Source: Sipunculus nudus
Lineage: Eukaryota; Annelida; Sipuncula; Golfingiida; Sipunculidae
Length of the DNA: 64,000 nucleotides
Reading direction: 5' to 3'
NCBI GenBank assembly: GCA_026874595.1
Contig: CM049314.1
Coordinates: 36,375,229 to 36,439,228, forward strand
Numbering within the stretch: position 1 is the first letter of the stretch; every line of letters starts with the position of its first letter. The translations under genes and the position numbers were made by a program. The notes beneath the pieces were generated by a model. It was not told the origin of the DNA. It ran no database searches and was given only the letters and a program-made list of their open reading frames with translations. This document shows, one piece after another, positions 15,001-29,000 of the stretch.

Positions 15001-15719
15001 AAAAAAAAAAAAATAAAGTATGCTAGAGATTCTGACCGATGAGCTATAAACCTCATATAAGACTGCGAAGAGGGTTTTGATGAAAGCGCAGGCAAGATCT
15101 GTGTTTTCTTGAAGAACTTCTGCTCGGCTGTCAACCTTGGCCATGGGACCTGATGACACTGTAAAACGGGAGAAAATACACAAGTTAACTTGTAGATTCA
15201 ATTACTCAGACAGTTAAACACAAACAGTGATAAATGAAATTTAATAAACACAAATATGCAAATCAGAGTGCTATAAAAATGAAACTTCATTTATGTTAAA
15301 ACCTGAAAGGGTAATAAATATTTAAACAAATTATAATGTTTCTGTGACCTTTTGCAATAAGGTAATTTTAACCAGATCAGTGGAATAGGCCAAACATCCA
15401 AGTTCCTGTGAAACTAATCCATGGTATCATGGCAACATTTATGTTTTATGGTACTAAATAGCCAGGCAGCATAGCTACAGAACGAAAAGTCACTGTAGGG
15501 CTGTAACAATACAGTATCTCACGACACTAAACATATCATGATACATATACAGTAAAACCTGAGAGTTAAGACCACCTGATGTGCCACACCAGAAGTGGTC
15601 TTAAGTCACAGGTGGTCTTAAGTCTCAGGTGGTCTAAGTCTCACCATGATGCGAACAAAGAATATCAAGGCATATATGTCTACGTAAACATTTATTTATT
15701 TATTATAAAAAAACATACT

Positions 15720-15757
<38 letters not shown>

Positions 15758-17017
15758 GTATATATTATAGATAATCAAATTATTCACAACAATATTTACA
15801 AGTAAACAACAATATTTACTTAAAACAATTAATCAATTTTGCTCTGCTAAACAAGGGAATCTTATTAATAATTATCAAAGAAAGCTGGTCCTTTTATAAC
15901 TTTATTAAACAAGCCTTTATCAAAAGCTTTGAATAGCCTGTCTGTTATATTGCACAAACACAAACCGCTAATTAATGATGTACCATGAGTACACACTGAG
16001 TCACTTTGTTGATCACTGACTTGTGCTCAACGTAATTAGAAGCAGACCCCATTAAAATCTCAATAAACTTCAAAGCAGTAATGGGATCGATCATTTGATT
16101 ACAGGTGACTGCTCACGTTATCAAACAGTCTCTCTATATTGGTACTATGGTAATTGGCATTGAGTCCTATTGTCTTATTGATGAATATTCTATTGATGTT
16201 ATCGAAGCCGGTCGTCAGTTTGTCGTCGTCACGAACTGACTTGTTGTCAAGTCAAAATGTGTGTGATAAGCAATGACATTTGATCGCTAACGTTATGACA
16301 AACTTATTTTCATGGCTCACCTTTTTTTTCAAAATTAAATCCGCGCTAATGTTATTTAAACATCGCTAAGACTAGTTATGAACTCCGGTCAACGACCGCA
16401 GCGTAGTGAATGCGACCGCGGTGTCAGAAATACAACGGTAGTTCTATTCTATGAATATTAATGAGGGATTTCCCCTAGAGCACGTGATCCTTTACCGTAA
16501 AGATGTTTTAGACAATCGTTAAACAAATACGATGTGTTCAAAGATAGGCTGTGCTAAAAAAAAATGATACACAGGCATCAGAATTAAAGGATTGCGTCGT
16601 TTCACATGTTCCCTCGCAATATTCGCGGAACTTTCATTTTTGGAGAAAGATTAAAACCACGCTAGCCCTGGGCCATTGACACCTGGAGGGGTATTGTGAA
16701 TTAATGTCCAATTTACCGCGGGGAAAGTAGGTCACCATTGCCACCTGCTCATTCAAGAGACGGTCAATGGCACGGTCGTTTTAGTCTTAACTAAGGACGC
16801 CAGGTGCCACTACCGCTACACCAGGCGGTCGCTTAACGGAGGTAAAGACCAGCGACTGGCCACATCTGAGCGGTCGGTGGTTGCGTACCACAAACGGTCG
16901 CTCAACACAGGGGCATTAAAGAGTGATTAAGCTCGGTGCATTAATGTTTCGGTCGTAAGTCACAGACGGTCGCTGGCGGCAGTGGTCGCTTGGTTCAGGT
17001 TTCACTGTATATGTATG

Positions 17018-17080
<63 letters not shown>

Positions 17081-20000
17081 TACTATAGAAACTATAGAAG
17101 CCAAACTGAATGTTTCCTTGTATATATAGGTGTAAATAAGCTCCCTCTCATAAATTTGCAAAACACAAATAAAAGTGATTTTAAAATGATTGGTCATTCA
17201 GATCCCATTCAACTTGTTTTTTACCACTGACATTTGACCTTGAGGTGTTTAACATGGTGCTGAGAAACTATTTTTTTGTGTCTGATGCTGCTTTTCATTG
17301 GATGATCCAATCCAATTAATATGCCATCAAAGACATCTGATGATAGCGATATGGCATCTGACTTCGTATTACAATGTGTCTGTACACTGGTGAAGGGTTT
17401 TAGCTCTACTGACTATTTCTCTTCCATTAATTGCTAACTGACATATACAAGCTGGCGTTACCTGTGGACGATGCTGCTAGTGGGTTGGGTTTTCGCTGAA
17501 CCGGTCGTGATGTGCCAGTGTCTTCATTTATCTGCTGCATGGCATGGAAATCAATGATATACACACGGCCCATCGTGGACAGTGTCGCTTCCTCCTCACC
17601 AGCCTGATACGATGCCTGCAGAGAAGAGAACAGTTATATGTAAAATGATAAAGTAACATATGGGCTGTTCTCCTTGTTTAATTTTAAAGTCTTCAATTTG
17701 AACTGTGGTTATGGCCTTAAGTACATTCGAGTACCCAAGAGTCCAGTAAATTTTTAACTGTGATATGAGTAAATCCAAATCATTATACATATCCTATGTC
17801 ACTTTCTCTAAGCAGACCATATTCATCCAATGAATAATCATGAGCAAAGCAGTTCCAAGCAACCAATCAAGTTACCACTGGCAATGTAAACAGTCAATCA
17901 CCTAACAAGCGCAAAATTTGCATAATTTGGGCCACTCTAGCAAACAGAAGACATGCAACCTGTACCAGTACCTGTGTCAGCCTGTTTTTTTTTCTAGATA
18001 TTTCTATACAAAGGAGACAGTATAAAAAGTTCTAGGCCATAGGTTGCAGGAGCATTTCTGACAACTGACGAGTGTATATATCTTACCTGACACTGAATTT
18101 GTACAAGACAATCCAAAATGTGGCCAAACACTTCACAATGATTGTGATATATTCATCACTGGAAAACAAAGATATAGTTATTCCAGCTAATGACATCAGT
18201 CAATATGACGTCATATGTGACTGACCTTTGTGACATCTTTGTGACTTCACTACTGTCTTATAAACATCTCCTGCAAACACAGGCATGGAAAGCCTGTGTG
18301 GGAGCATTTTTGGGGGATCATTAGTATAATTAGGTCAAAGAGGCAGAGCATAATGGCTGTGGTGGAAAGGTCAATTGCCCCCTGCTCCTCTATAATCCTT
18401 TTATCTTACTTAAATATAACCATGTCTAAAATATCAATTTCAAAAAGATATTTTTGTTTATATTATTTCCTGTTAACTCTCCTTCACAAGTCTCATTTTG
18501 TTTTAGACAGCCTGGTTTTCCTCTTTTTATTTTTAACTTATTTCTTTGATGCATCTATTGCATCTCTATGATGCCATATGCATCTTACCATTATGATACC
18601 ATTACATAACTTCAGAGACTGTGATTTTATTACACCTATGGGATACCATTTACTACTCTCCAAGACACCTTTAACGCCTCTACTCACCATTCTCTTACCT
18701 ATAAAATACCATTACTTACCTTAACAAATCTATTATCTCACCTTTATGAGCACACTTCTCATATTCAATACTATTATGTTCAGTACTACTATAATCTCAG
18801 CTGTTTGATATAAACATTTCACTTCAATGCCCCCACCTCTATATTTCAATTATCTCACCTACATGTGATTATCTCACTGGTATGATCCAACTAATTTCTA
18901 CATTATACTACCATAATATCAACTGTAAGATGCAATAATCTTTACCTCTAAGATTCCAGTTATGCTAAGTTCTGTGATACCATTATCTCATCTCAAGGAT
19001 TCCACTACCTAACTTCAACATCATCATTATCTCACCTGTACAATACAATTATCTTTTTTGTTTTGGAATATGTTTGCTTGACCTACAATATAGTTATCTC
19101 ACCTCTATAATCCTGCTGTCAGCCAGTAGATAAGGGTGCCACATGCCTCGGTCATCCCTCCACTGCCACACCACAGCATCAGTGTTGGCAGTCCCCTTCC
19201 TGAGCAAAGCCTCCACTGCAAATATGCCATCTGCAGGCAACTTGGGTAACAACTCTCTGTAATAGAAATTATAGTCTCATTTGGTTGTTTGTAAAATATA
19301 AATGAAGCAACAAAATATATCAACAAATTCTGCAGTTCTCTGATTAAAAAGATACTAGGATATGAACAAATATGAAAAGCTGATGATTTAATGCAGAAAA
19401 GCTAACATCTGGAGACTGAATTTACATCAATAACCAGTTGCCAGGAATGTGATCTCGACAGGTTTACTGAATGACCTTCATTATCCATATCCTATTTATC
19501 TGAAAATATGCAAAATATTAAAATCTAGGATAAAAATATGGGCTTTAGTGTATATGACAGGTTACAATAGGGCAGGATTAACTGTAAATATTATAAAGAG
19601 AAAGCAAGTATGATAGTAGAAAACTAGATGTGTCGGAACGACACGAATGCCCCCGCCTGGGGCAAATTAGAAACATTTGTAAAATTTTGAAAAATTTTTT
19701 AAGTTCAGGAGGTGTCGTATGGTCAAAAGTAGGTCAACAAGGGCAAAATGCAAACTCAATCTGTAACGGGTCATTATCAAGCAACACACCAAAAATCATG
19801 CCAGTATATGCAGGCATTGTGAAAAAAAGTCCATACATGTGCATTTTCCATAAAAATTTCTGTCTTTCATGAAATTTTCTATGTTTAGGAGCCGTAAAAC
19901 AATCAAAAGTAGGTCAACCAGGACGAAACGCGAACTTGATCTGTAACTGTCATTATCTGCCCACACATAAAAAATCAGGGTGGTATCTGAAGGCATTGAG

Positions 20001-23000
20001 GAAAAAAAGTCAGTACATATGCATTTGTTATGAAAATTTCTATTTTTCATGAAACTTTCTATGTTCAGGAGCAGTCAAATGGTCAAAAGTAGGTCAACTG
20101 GGACAAAACAGTCTCAATCTGTAACTGGTCATTATCTGCCTACACACCAAAAATCAGGCCCGTATCTGCAGGCACTGCGAAAAAAAGTCCATACATGTGC
20201 ACTTTTTTATGAAATTTTCTATGTTAGAGCACTGTCAAACGGTCAAAAGTAGGTCAACTGGGACAAAATGTGAACTCGATCTGTAACTGGTCATTATCTG
20301 CCCACACACAAAAAATCAGGCCAATATCTGCAGGTACTGCGAAGAAAAGTCTGTACAAATGTATTTGTCATGAAAATTTATATTTTACATGAAATTTTCT
20401 ATGTTCAGGAGCCGTAAAACAGTCAAAAGTACGTCAACTGGGACGAAACGTGAACTGGACCTGTAACTGGTCAATATCTGCCCACACACCAAAAATCAGG
20501 CCAATATCTTCAGGCATTGCGAGAAAAATCTGTACATGTGTATCTGTCATGAAATTTCATATTTTTCATGAAATTTTCTATGTTCAGGAGCCGTAAAACG
20601 TTCAAAAGTAGGTCAACCGGGACGAAACGTGAACTCGATCTGTAACTGGTCATTATCTGCCCACACACAAAAAATCAGGCCAATATCTGCAGGCATTGCG
20701 AAAAAAGTCTGTACATGTGTATTTGTCATGAAATTTCTATTTTTCATGAAATTTTCAAAGTTTAGGAGCCGTAACACGGTCAAAAGTAGGTCAACCGGGA
20801 CGAAACGCGAACTCGATCTGTAACTGGTCTATATCTGCCCACACACAAAAAATCAGGCCAATATCTGCAGGCATTGCAAAAAAAAAGTCCGTACAACTGT
20901 TTGATTTCGTAATGACGGAATGATGGAAGGACGGACATGGGTAAAACTATATGCCCCGGCCACTTTGTGGCGGGGGCATAAAAAAAGACAACTGAAAGAT
21001 TCTTACCCAATAAGACTGACAATCTCATACAGTTCTTGTGGAGTTCTGGAAACCAACTGAAAACAAGATTACCAAAACTTGTTAAAATTCCTCAAGAAAA
21101 TGCACTGTCCAGGTTATTAGAAAGTGTATATCCAACAGTTTTCTGAAACATTTACACATGAATAATATTATGATTATTATTAAATATGATTTAATATTAT
21201 TATTATCATACATTAATATTCTTATCATTATTAGGCTGCACAGTAAAATTTCAATTCACCTGTAAGCTACAAGGTGATCTGAATATGCATTTCTCAGTAT
21301 ATTTAAAATTTTAGGGCCTTTCATTTGCCTAATTGAACCTAAGGCTGGTCAGTAAAAGAAAAAGTTGTGTGATTTTTCGTACCTCGATACCTTGGGACGC
21401 TCCTTGTTCTGATGTCCCGACCAGCAGGAAACACAGGGTGTCCGCTATATCTGAAGACAAAAAACATTAAGTCACCTTATGTTGCACAGGTTATTAGTAA
21501 TGCAATACAAGTTTCACTTATTATTGGGTAATTTCTAGGCCTGTAAATTGCTAAGGGATCTTTGGTTCAATTTGATTTGTTTGCCTTTGGATTAGATTAT
21601 CAATTTGATTATTGTATACAGTTACAATATTATGTTAGAGACATATATCTTCCAAGAGTTTTCATCCCATATATGATGTTATAAGATTAAGATTATTATA
21701 TACCTGAGAATTAATGTAGGACAAAGAATATTTAAATCTTCTCATATTATTGTGCTAACATCTAATGAAGGATATAAAGTGACTCTCTTTTGTTAAATAA
21801 CAGTGCTCCTTCATCATGTATGCTGTTTATCCGGTCAGGGTAAGAGCTAGAGACTGAAAGGTTTGAAAATAAACAAGTGACCCATGGGTCATGACGCTCA
21901 GCTGCCAAGCATGACCTGCAACATCATGGGCTGAGATTCACAACTTCCAGTCAAAATTTGAAGAACCAATTTTCCAATTTGTTGAAATTTTCTACGACAA
22001 CAGAAATATATATCACCTATGTCTGGTTAAAACACAGTGAATTGATGGTCTGAGGAAAATGTATGATTGTTAAGGTATCCAGAACTATTCCCATAGCTTA
22101 CTTGATACCTGTCAGTCTCCAAAGGAACACCACAAAGGGCAAAATAAGATCAAAAGATATAGCAAAAAATCAAGGAAATCCATGCGAGAATTATTGAGAA
22201 ACAGGTGCTTCTGTATGAATTTCTATTCAATACAAGCTAACTGTACTGCACTTTCATATATGATGACAATATTTATTAAGAAATATTTGACCCAATACTT
22301 TGCAAGATTACATTAATATACGTCCGACTGCCTTCACTTTAACAGTTCTTAAGAAAATATGATCAAAAGAAATTTAAAAATGGTTGCCTGGTGGCCATTT
22401 TGGACTTCTGACAGGTCTGAAATCAGAAAACAACCATTCTCTAAATCGGACAAAAAACTGAAGGAAAATTACTGAAACTGCACTGAAAAATGGATTTCTA
22501 AGGTGGCTAACTGGCAGACATAATGGATTTCTGACAAGTTTGACATTAAATATCACACATCCTCCAATAAGAGACCAAACTTGGGGCAAATTCTCCAAAT
22601 GATGTTACAGTAATGAATGTTCAAAACAATTCAAAAGGCATGTCCAGGCGCTCATATCAGAATTATAGATATGCAATTGTAAAAAGTGTAAGTCCAATAT
22701 TTTTTATTATCACTCTGCTTTTCAATGGGGTCAGCAGGGTAGGTAAACTGCCAAACCTGAAAGAAAAGAAATGCAGAAAGCATGACTAAGAGTCTTGAAA
22801 TAAAACAAAAAGCCATCCTAAATCAAGGTACACATCCACATATTATGAGAACAAACACTTGCTTTTATATGTGGTGATACATATTAAAATATTCAGATAT
22901 CTAGGAAACTAAGTTTATTGCTAGGATTCCATAAAATAAACTGCAAAATGTTCCCATCATCTTATAAATCAGTAGCTAAACCTTAATACTATACTCTCAT

Positions 23001-26000
23001 AGTCTTAATGCCTGGCTGAAGCATTCAGACAACAGTGTTTTTGTTATGAAGTAACGAGGTACTTATCACTGAGCCTTATCACTTAATAGGCTGATACAAA
23101 AGGGAGTCATATGTCACCAGTGTCACTCACAATTACAGCCACACAGGGAGATGTACCAGCTGGAGTGGGATGGTTATATATACAAGAAAAATAGAGATGG
23201 TCTATAAAATAAGTAATTGTGAACATCCCTGACCTATGACCTTGGCCTTTTGCCCACATATCAACTGGATTTTTTTCTAAATGATGGGTAACTACTAACC
23301 ACTTAAATCTGGTGTAATTACTTGGCAACCAATTGGTGAATAACTTTGACCTGCAACCTTTAACCTGCTGACCAGCTGACCCCAAAATCAATAAGTTATT
23401 TATTCAAGCAAAAAGACCCATAAATATATGGTTTGAATCACATTCAGTGATGCATAGATGTGGCATATGTGAAAGACTGAAGGTTTGGGTTGAACAGTTT
23501 CACTTGAAATATGTTCACAAGCATTTAGAACAATATTGTGACCTTTGACCTTTTGAACTCAACATCAATAGGCTTCTTCCCCCTATTGGTAGGTAAGCCA
23601 TATATGACAGATGGAAAGTATAGATTGAAAAGTTTGCCTGAAAATGACTCCACGAAAGAAGAGGGTGCTGTGAACTTGACCTTTGACCTCAAAATCAACA
23701 GGTCTTTTCCCCTGTTGGCAGAGAAGCGATATCAGTGCTGAAAGGTTTGGAATGAAAGGTCTAGCTTGAAATGTGTCCACAACCTTTTCAAAGAAGTGGA
23801 TCCTGTGACCCTGACCTTTGACCTTGTGACCTCAACATCTATAGGATTCTTCTCCCACTTAGTAGGTGAGCTATATGTGAAAGATCAAAGAATTGGGATG
23901 AAAGGTTTGGCTTAAAATGCATCCACAGGCTTTTCAAAGAAGTTGATTTTGTGACCTTGACCTTTGACCTTGTGACCTCAAAATAATTATGGTTCTTCCC
24001 TGTTGGTAGGTGAGCTGTATGTGAAAGATGTTAGGTTTGGGATGAAAATTTTGGTTAAAAGAATTATTTCTGGGGGATGCAAACACACCCAATAACTTCG
24101 AGAATATAGGTCGCAGTGTTCTAATTTCAGGTTTGCAAGGAGATCTTTTTAGAACCTCTAAGACTGCATAGGGTTCATGGCCCTAACCCCTAAGGTTATG
24201 ATTTGTGCCCTGCTAACGGCCGGCTGGACGGACGGACAGATGGAGGGACGACGGACAAAGACCCATCGCTATAGCCCAGCATGACTGAAAGTCAGCTGAG
24301 CTAATAACAAGTGACCCATGGGTCATGACACTCAGCTGCCAAGCATGACCTGTGACATCATGGACTGAGATTCACAACTTCCAGTCAAATTTTGAAGAAC
24401 CAATTTGCCAATTTGTTGAAAATTTTCTATGACAACAGAAATATATATCACCTATGTCTGGTTAAAACACAGTGAATTTATGGTCTGAGGAAAATGCATG
24501 ATTGTTAAGCTATCAGGAACTATTCCAACAGCTTGCTTGAAACCTGTCAGTCTTAAAAGGAACTTCACAAAGGGCAAATATAAGATTAAAATATATAGCA
24601 AAAGTCAAGGAAATACATGCAAGAACTAGAATACGGGTAGTCGACAAGCGACTACATGTATCTGCCTAAATCAGAGTAGAACGGGTGAAGTGAGGCATGG
24701 ATTGAGTGGCAAGGGGAAATAGAGTGAAGTGTTGCATATTAGCATGGATGTCTGCAGCCCAATTGTGTATGTAGGTTGCGCCACCTACCACAAAATCCAG
24801 AAAGCTGTCCAAGTTGTATACATATGCAAAATTTAAGGCAGATAAGTCAAACCACTACATGTATATGAGTGATTTTTGCCCTTGGCAGACAAACAGATGG
24901 ACGCTGTGCAAAAATGGCTGCAGGTGGCGCCACCAGTTTTGCGTATGATACAGAGCTATGTGAGATCTATACACATGCAAAATTTTGGCTCAATCGGTCA
25001 AACGGTTCCCGAGATATGAGCTTGGATGTCTGCAGCGTAAACGTTAATGTAGGTGGCGCCACCTGTCATAAAATCAGAAAAGCTGTCCAGGATGTATACG
25101 CATGCTGAATTTCAGGTGAATTAGTCAAACCACTGCAGAGATATGAGTGATTTTAACCCAAGGCAGACGAACAGATGGACACTGTGCAAACATGGTTGCA
25201 GGTGGCGCCACCATTTTTTGTGTATGTTATAAAGCTCTCCAAGGGCTACATTTGTGCAAAAAAATTTTCCTGATCGGTCAAACGGTTCCCGAGATATGTG
25301 GGTTTATGTGTGGAAACAGACGCACAAACTGACGCGGAGCTTAGAGGAAAGGTCAGAGGTCAAAACAAAATCGGGGCGCAGCAGTTCACATGTGACCTGA
25401 ACATAATCCCGGGTTTCGTAAAATTCCGCCCAGCGGTTATGGAGGAGTTCTCCGGACACCTACACGGCGGCGGCGGCGGCGTGCAGCTGAAAACATAGTA
25501 TCCGCAAAACTCTGTTTTGGCGGATACAATTATTGAGAAACAGGTGCTTCTGTATGAATTTTTATTCAATACAAGCCAACTGTACTGCACTTTTATAAAT
25601 GATGGTAATATTTATTCAAAATATTTGACCCAATACTTTACAAGATTACATAAATATACATCCAACTGCATTCACTTTAACTGTTCTTGAGATAATATGA
25701 TCAAAAGGAATTAAAAGATGGTTGCCTGGTGGCCATATTGGACTTCTGACAAGTCTGAAATCAGACAACAAACATTCTCTAAATCGGACCAAACATTAAA
25801 GAAAAATTACTGAAACTGCACTGAAGAAAGAATTTCTAAGGTGGCTAACTGGCAGACATAATGGATTTCTGACAAGTATGACATTTGATATCCCACATTC
25901 TCCAATAAGAGACCAAACTTGGGGCAAATTATCCAGTAATGAATGCCCAAAATAATTCAAAAGGCATGTCCAGGCGCTCATATCAGATTTATAGATATGC

Positions 26001-29000
26001 AATTGTAAAAAGTGTAAGTCCAATATTTTTTATTATCACTCTGCTTTTCAATGGGGTCAGCAGGGTAGGTAAACTGCCAAACCTGAAAGAAAAGAAATGC
26101 AGAAAGCATGACTAAGAGTCTTGAAATAAAACAAAAAGCCATCCTAAAACAAGGTACACATCCACATATTATGAGAACAAACACTTGCTTTTATATGTGG
26201 TGATACATATTAAAATATTCAGATATCTAGGAAACTAAGTTTATTGCTAGGATTCCATAAAATAAACTGCAAAATGTTCCCATCATCTTATAAATCAGTA
26301 GCTAAACCTTAATACTATACTCTCATAGTCTTAATGCCTGGCTGAAGCATTCAGACAACAGTGTTTTTGTTATGAAGTAACGAGGTACTTATCACTGAGC
26401 CTTATCACTTAATAGGCTGATACAAAAGGGAGTCATATGTCACCAGTGTCACTCACAATTACAGCCACACAGGGAGATGTACCAGCTGGAGTGGGATGGT
26501 TATATATACAAGAAAAATAGAGATGGTCTATAAAATAAGTAATTGTGAACATCCCTGACCTATGACCTTGGCCTTTTGCCCACATATCAACTGGATTTTT
26601 TTCTAAATGATGGGTAACTACTAACCACTTAAATCTGGTGTAATTACTTGGCAACCAATGGGTGAATAACTTAGACCTGCAACCTTTAACCTCCTGACCA
26701 GCTGACCTCAAAATCAATTAGTTATTTCTTCATGCAAAAAGACCCATAAATATGAAGTTTGAATCACATTCAGTGATGCATAGATGTGGCATATGTGAAA
26801 GACTGAAGGTTTGGGTTGAACAGTTTCACTTGAAATATGTTCACAAGCATTTAGAACAATATTGTGACCTTTGACCTTTTGAACTCAACATCAATAGGCT
26901 TCTTCCCCCTATTGGTAGGTAAGCCATATATGACAGATGGAAAGTATAGATTGAAAAGTTTGCCTGAAAATGACTCCACGAAAGAAGAGGGTGCTGTGAA
27001 CTTGACCTTTGACCTCAAAATCAACAGGTCTTTTCCCCTGTTGGCAGAGAAGCGATATCAGTGCTGAAAGGTTTGGAATGAAAAGTCTAGCTTGAAATGT
27101 GTCCACAACCTTTTCAAAGAAGTGGATCCTGTGACCCTGACCTTTGACCTTGTGACCTAAAAATCTATAGGATTCTTCTCCTACTTAGTAGGTGAGCTAT
27201 ATGTGAAAGATCAAAGAATTGGGATGAAAGGGTTGGCTTAAAATGCATCCACAGGCTTTTCAAAGAAGAGGCTCCTGTGACCTTGACCTTTGACCTTTTG
27301 ACCTAAAAAAAATTATGGTTCTTCCCCTGTTGGTAGGTGAGCTGTATGTGAAAGATGGAAGGTTTGGGATGAAAATTTTGTCTCAAAGAGTTATTTCTGG
27401 GGGGTGCAAACACCCCATAACTTCGAGAATATAGGTCGCAGTGACCTAATTTCAGGTTTGCAAGGAGATCTTTTTATAACCTCTAAGACTGCATAGGGTT
27501 CATGGCCCTAGCCCCTAAAGTTACGATTTGTGCCCTGCTAACGGACGGCCGGACGACGGACAAAGACCGATCGCTATAGCCCAGCATGACTGAAAGTCAG
27601 CTGAGCTAAAAATGCTATAATTGAAATTGATTGATTAATTAATGCCTGATTTGATTAGAGACTTTGACCTATTAAACAAAGCCATATAAACCTTTCCTGC
27701 TTCTTGCATGTGTTCTTTTTTAGACGATGTGTGAAGAGTATTTACATTTTTATTTTGGCCTGAACATTTACACTTGTTCAATCTTCATGAAATAGATACT
27801 AAGTGCCTTGTGAATCAAGGTCTGTGAAACATAGCTGCCACAGACTTGATAGTGTGCAGATTGGTCATTATTCCATGTTAAAGGCATTATTATGATTTAT
27901 ACCTCTCTTGCCTCTCGATACAAATATACATGAAAATACCACTCAGGATGGTATTCAAATTCACAAATTTCCTAAGTTAACCTGTGCGCAAAATTACAAA
28001 ATACACATATTGAACATGATAATAACTTTCTTTGTTACAACAGTCACATCTTGGAGGGTTTTCCCTTTTTTCAAAATCCAATTAAAAAGCAACAATGGAG
28101 TTGTCGCCATTTTTGCTATACAAATATAACTTTTAAGAGTTATAACCATTGTAATAACAGTGGACAAACCTAGTGGCTGGCTTCCACATCATACTTATAA
28201 TAACATTGTTTGAAATAATGTTTTATCCATTTTTTTTACCAGTGACCCTGTAATGCCTGAAAGTCTGACCAATGAGATGCCTGTTTGGAAATTTTTTCAT
28301 TATCTTACGACCAGTATGTTTAAACATAGAGCAGTATGGATTACCACTAGAGCCAATTACTTTTGTAATACTGAGTGCTCTGGCTCCCATCCCTGCCTCA
28401 TGCAACTTGACACCTATTTCATTAAACAAGTGTATTATATAGGAGTGAAGTAACCACTTAAGTACAGAATTATGACTTATAGTTTGGTTTACTTTGTTTG
28501 AGCAGGACGACAGCCAGGTCTGGGCAGCTAGCACACATCACTACTAACATCCTGATGACCATGACGAAGGTCCCGGCGCTCACCAGAGGGGGCGACACCA
28601 CCAGCTGTAACGAGAAACATCAGTCATATACGGATCACCTGATCAGATTTACAAAACATTTAAAACTTGTCCTTACACACTATGTGGCAGCGTTTTGTAT
28701 GCATGTACAAACACTGATAAACAAGTTATACATATCAACATTAGCAAAGATATACAGCACAAATACCTTGACCAATTATGCATATACCTTGATATTAAAA
28801 CTTGTGATATGTACTTATTTAAAATCAAATCATAAACCTCTCAAAATGGAACATGTATATGCACATATACATGATATATCACCAATGTGATTATGTAATC
28901 ATGTAAAACCCATATGTCCATTAATGTATGCATATAAGCATGAAAACTGCCACATGAGCTAATATCATGAATAGCGTCTGCATTAACTAAGGGATTCATG

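Noticed and set aside
16620-17007. GC-rich block as a possible promoter or CpG island
   Set aside because: It lies inside the pogo-like element, ends exactly at its TIR, and sits in mid-gene; the repeated CGGTCGCT motif explains the composition.
23107-23391. A 94-residue minus-strand frame ([13 protein letters not shown]), repeated at 26,433-26,717
   Set aside because: Same frame in both H4 copies because the copies are near-identical; no splice context, no recognisable domain, internal to a repeat.
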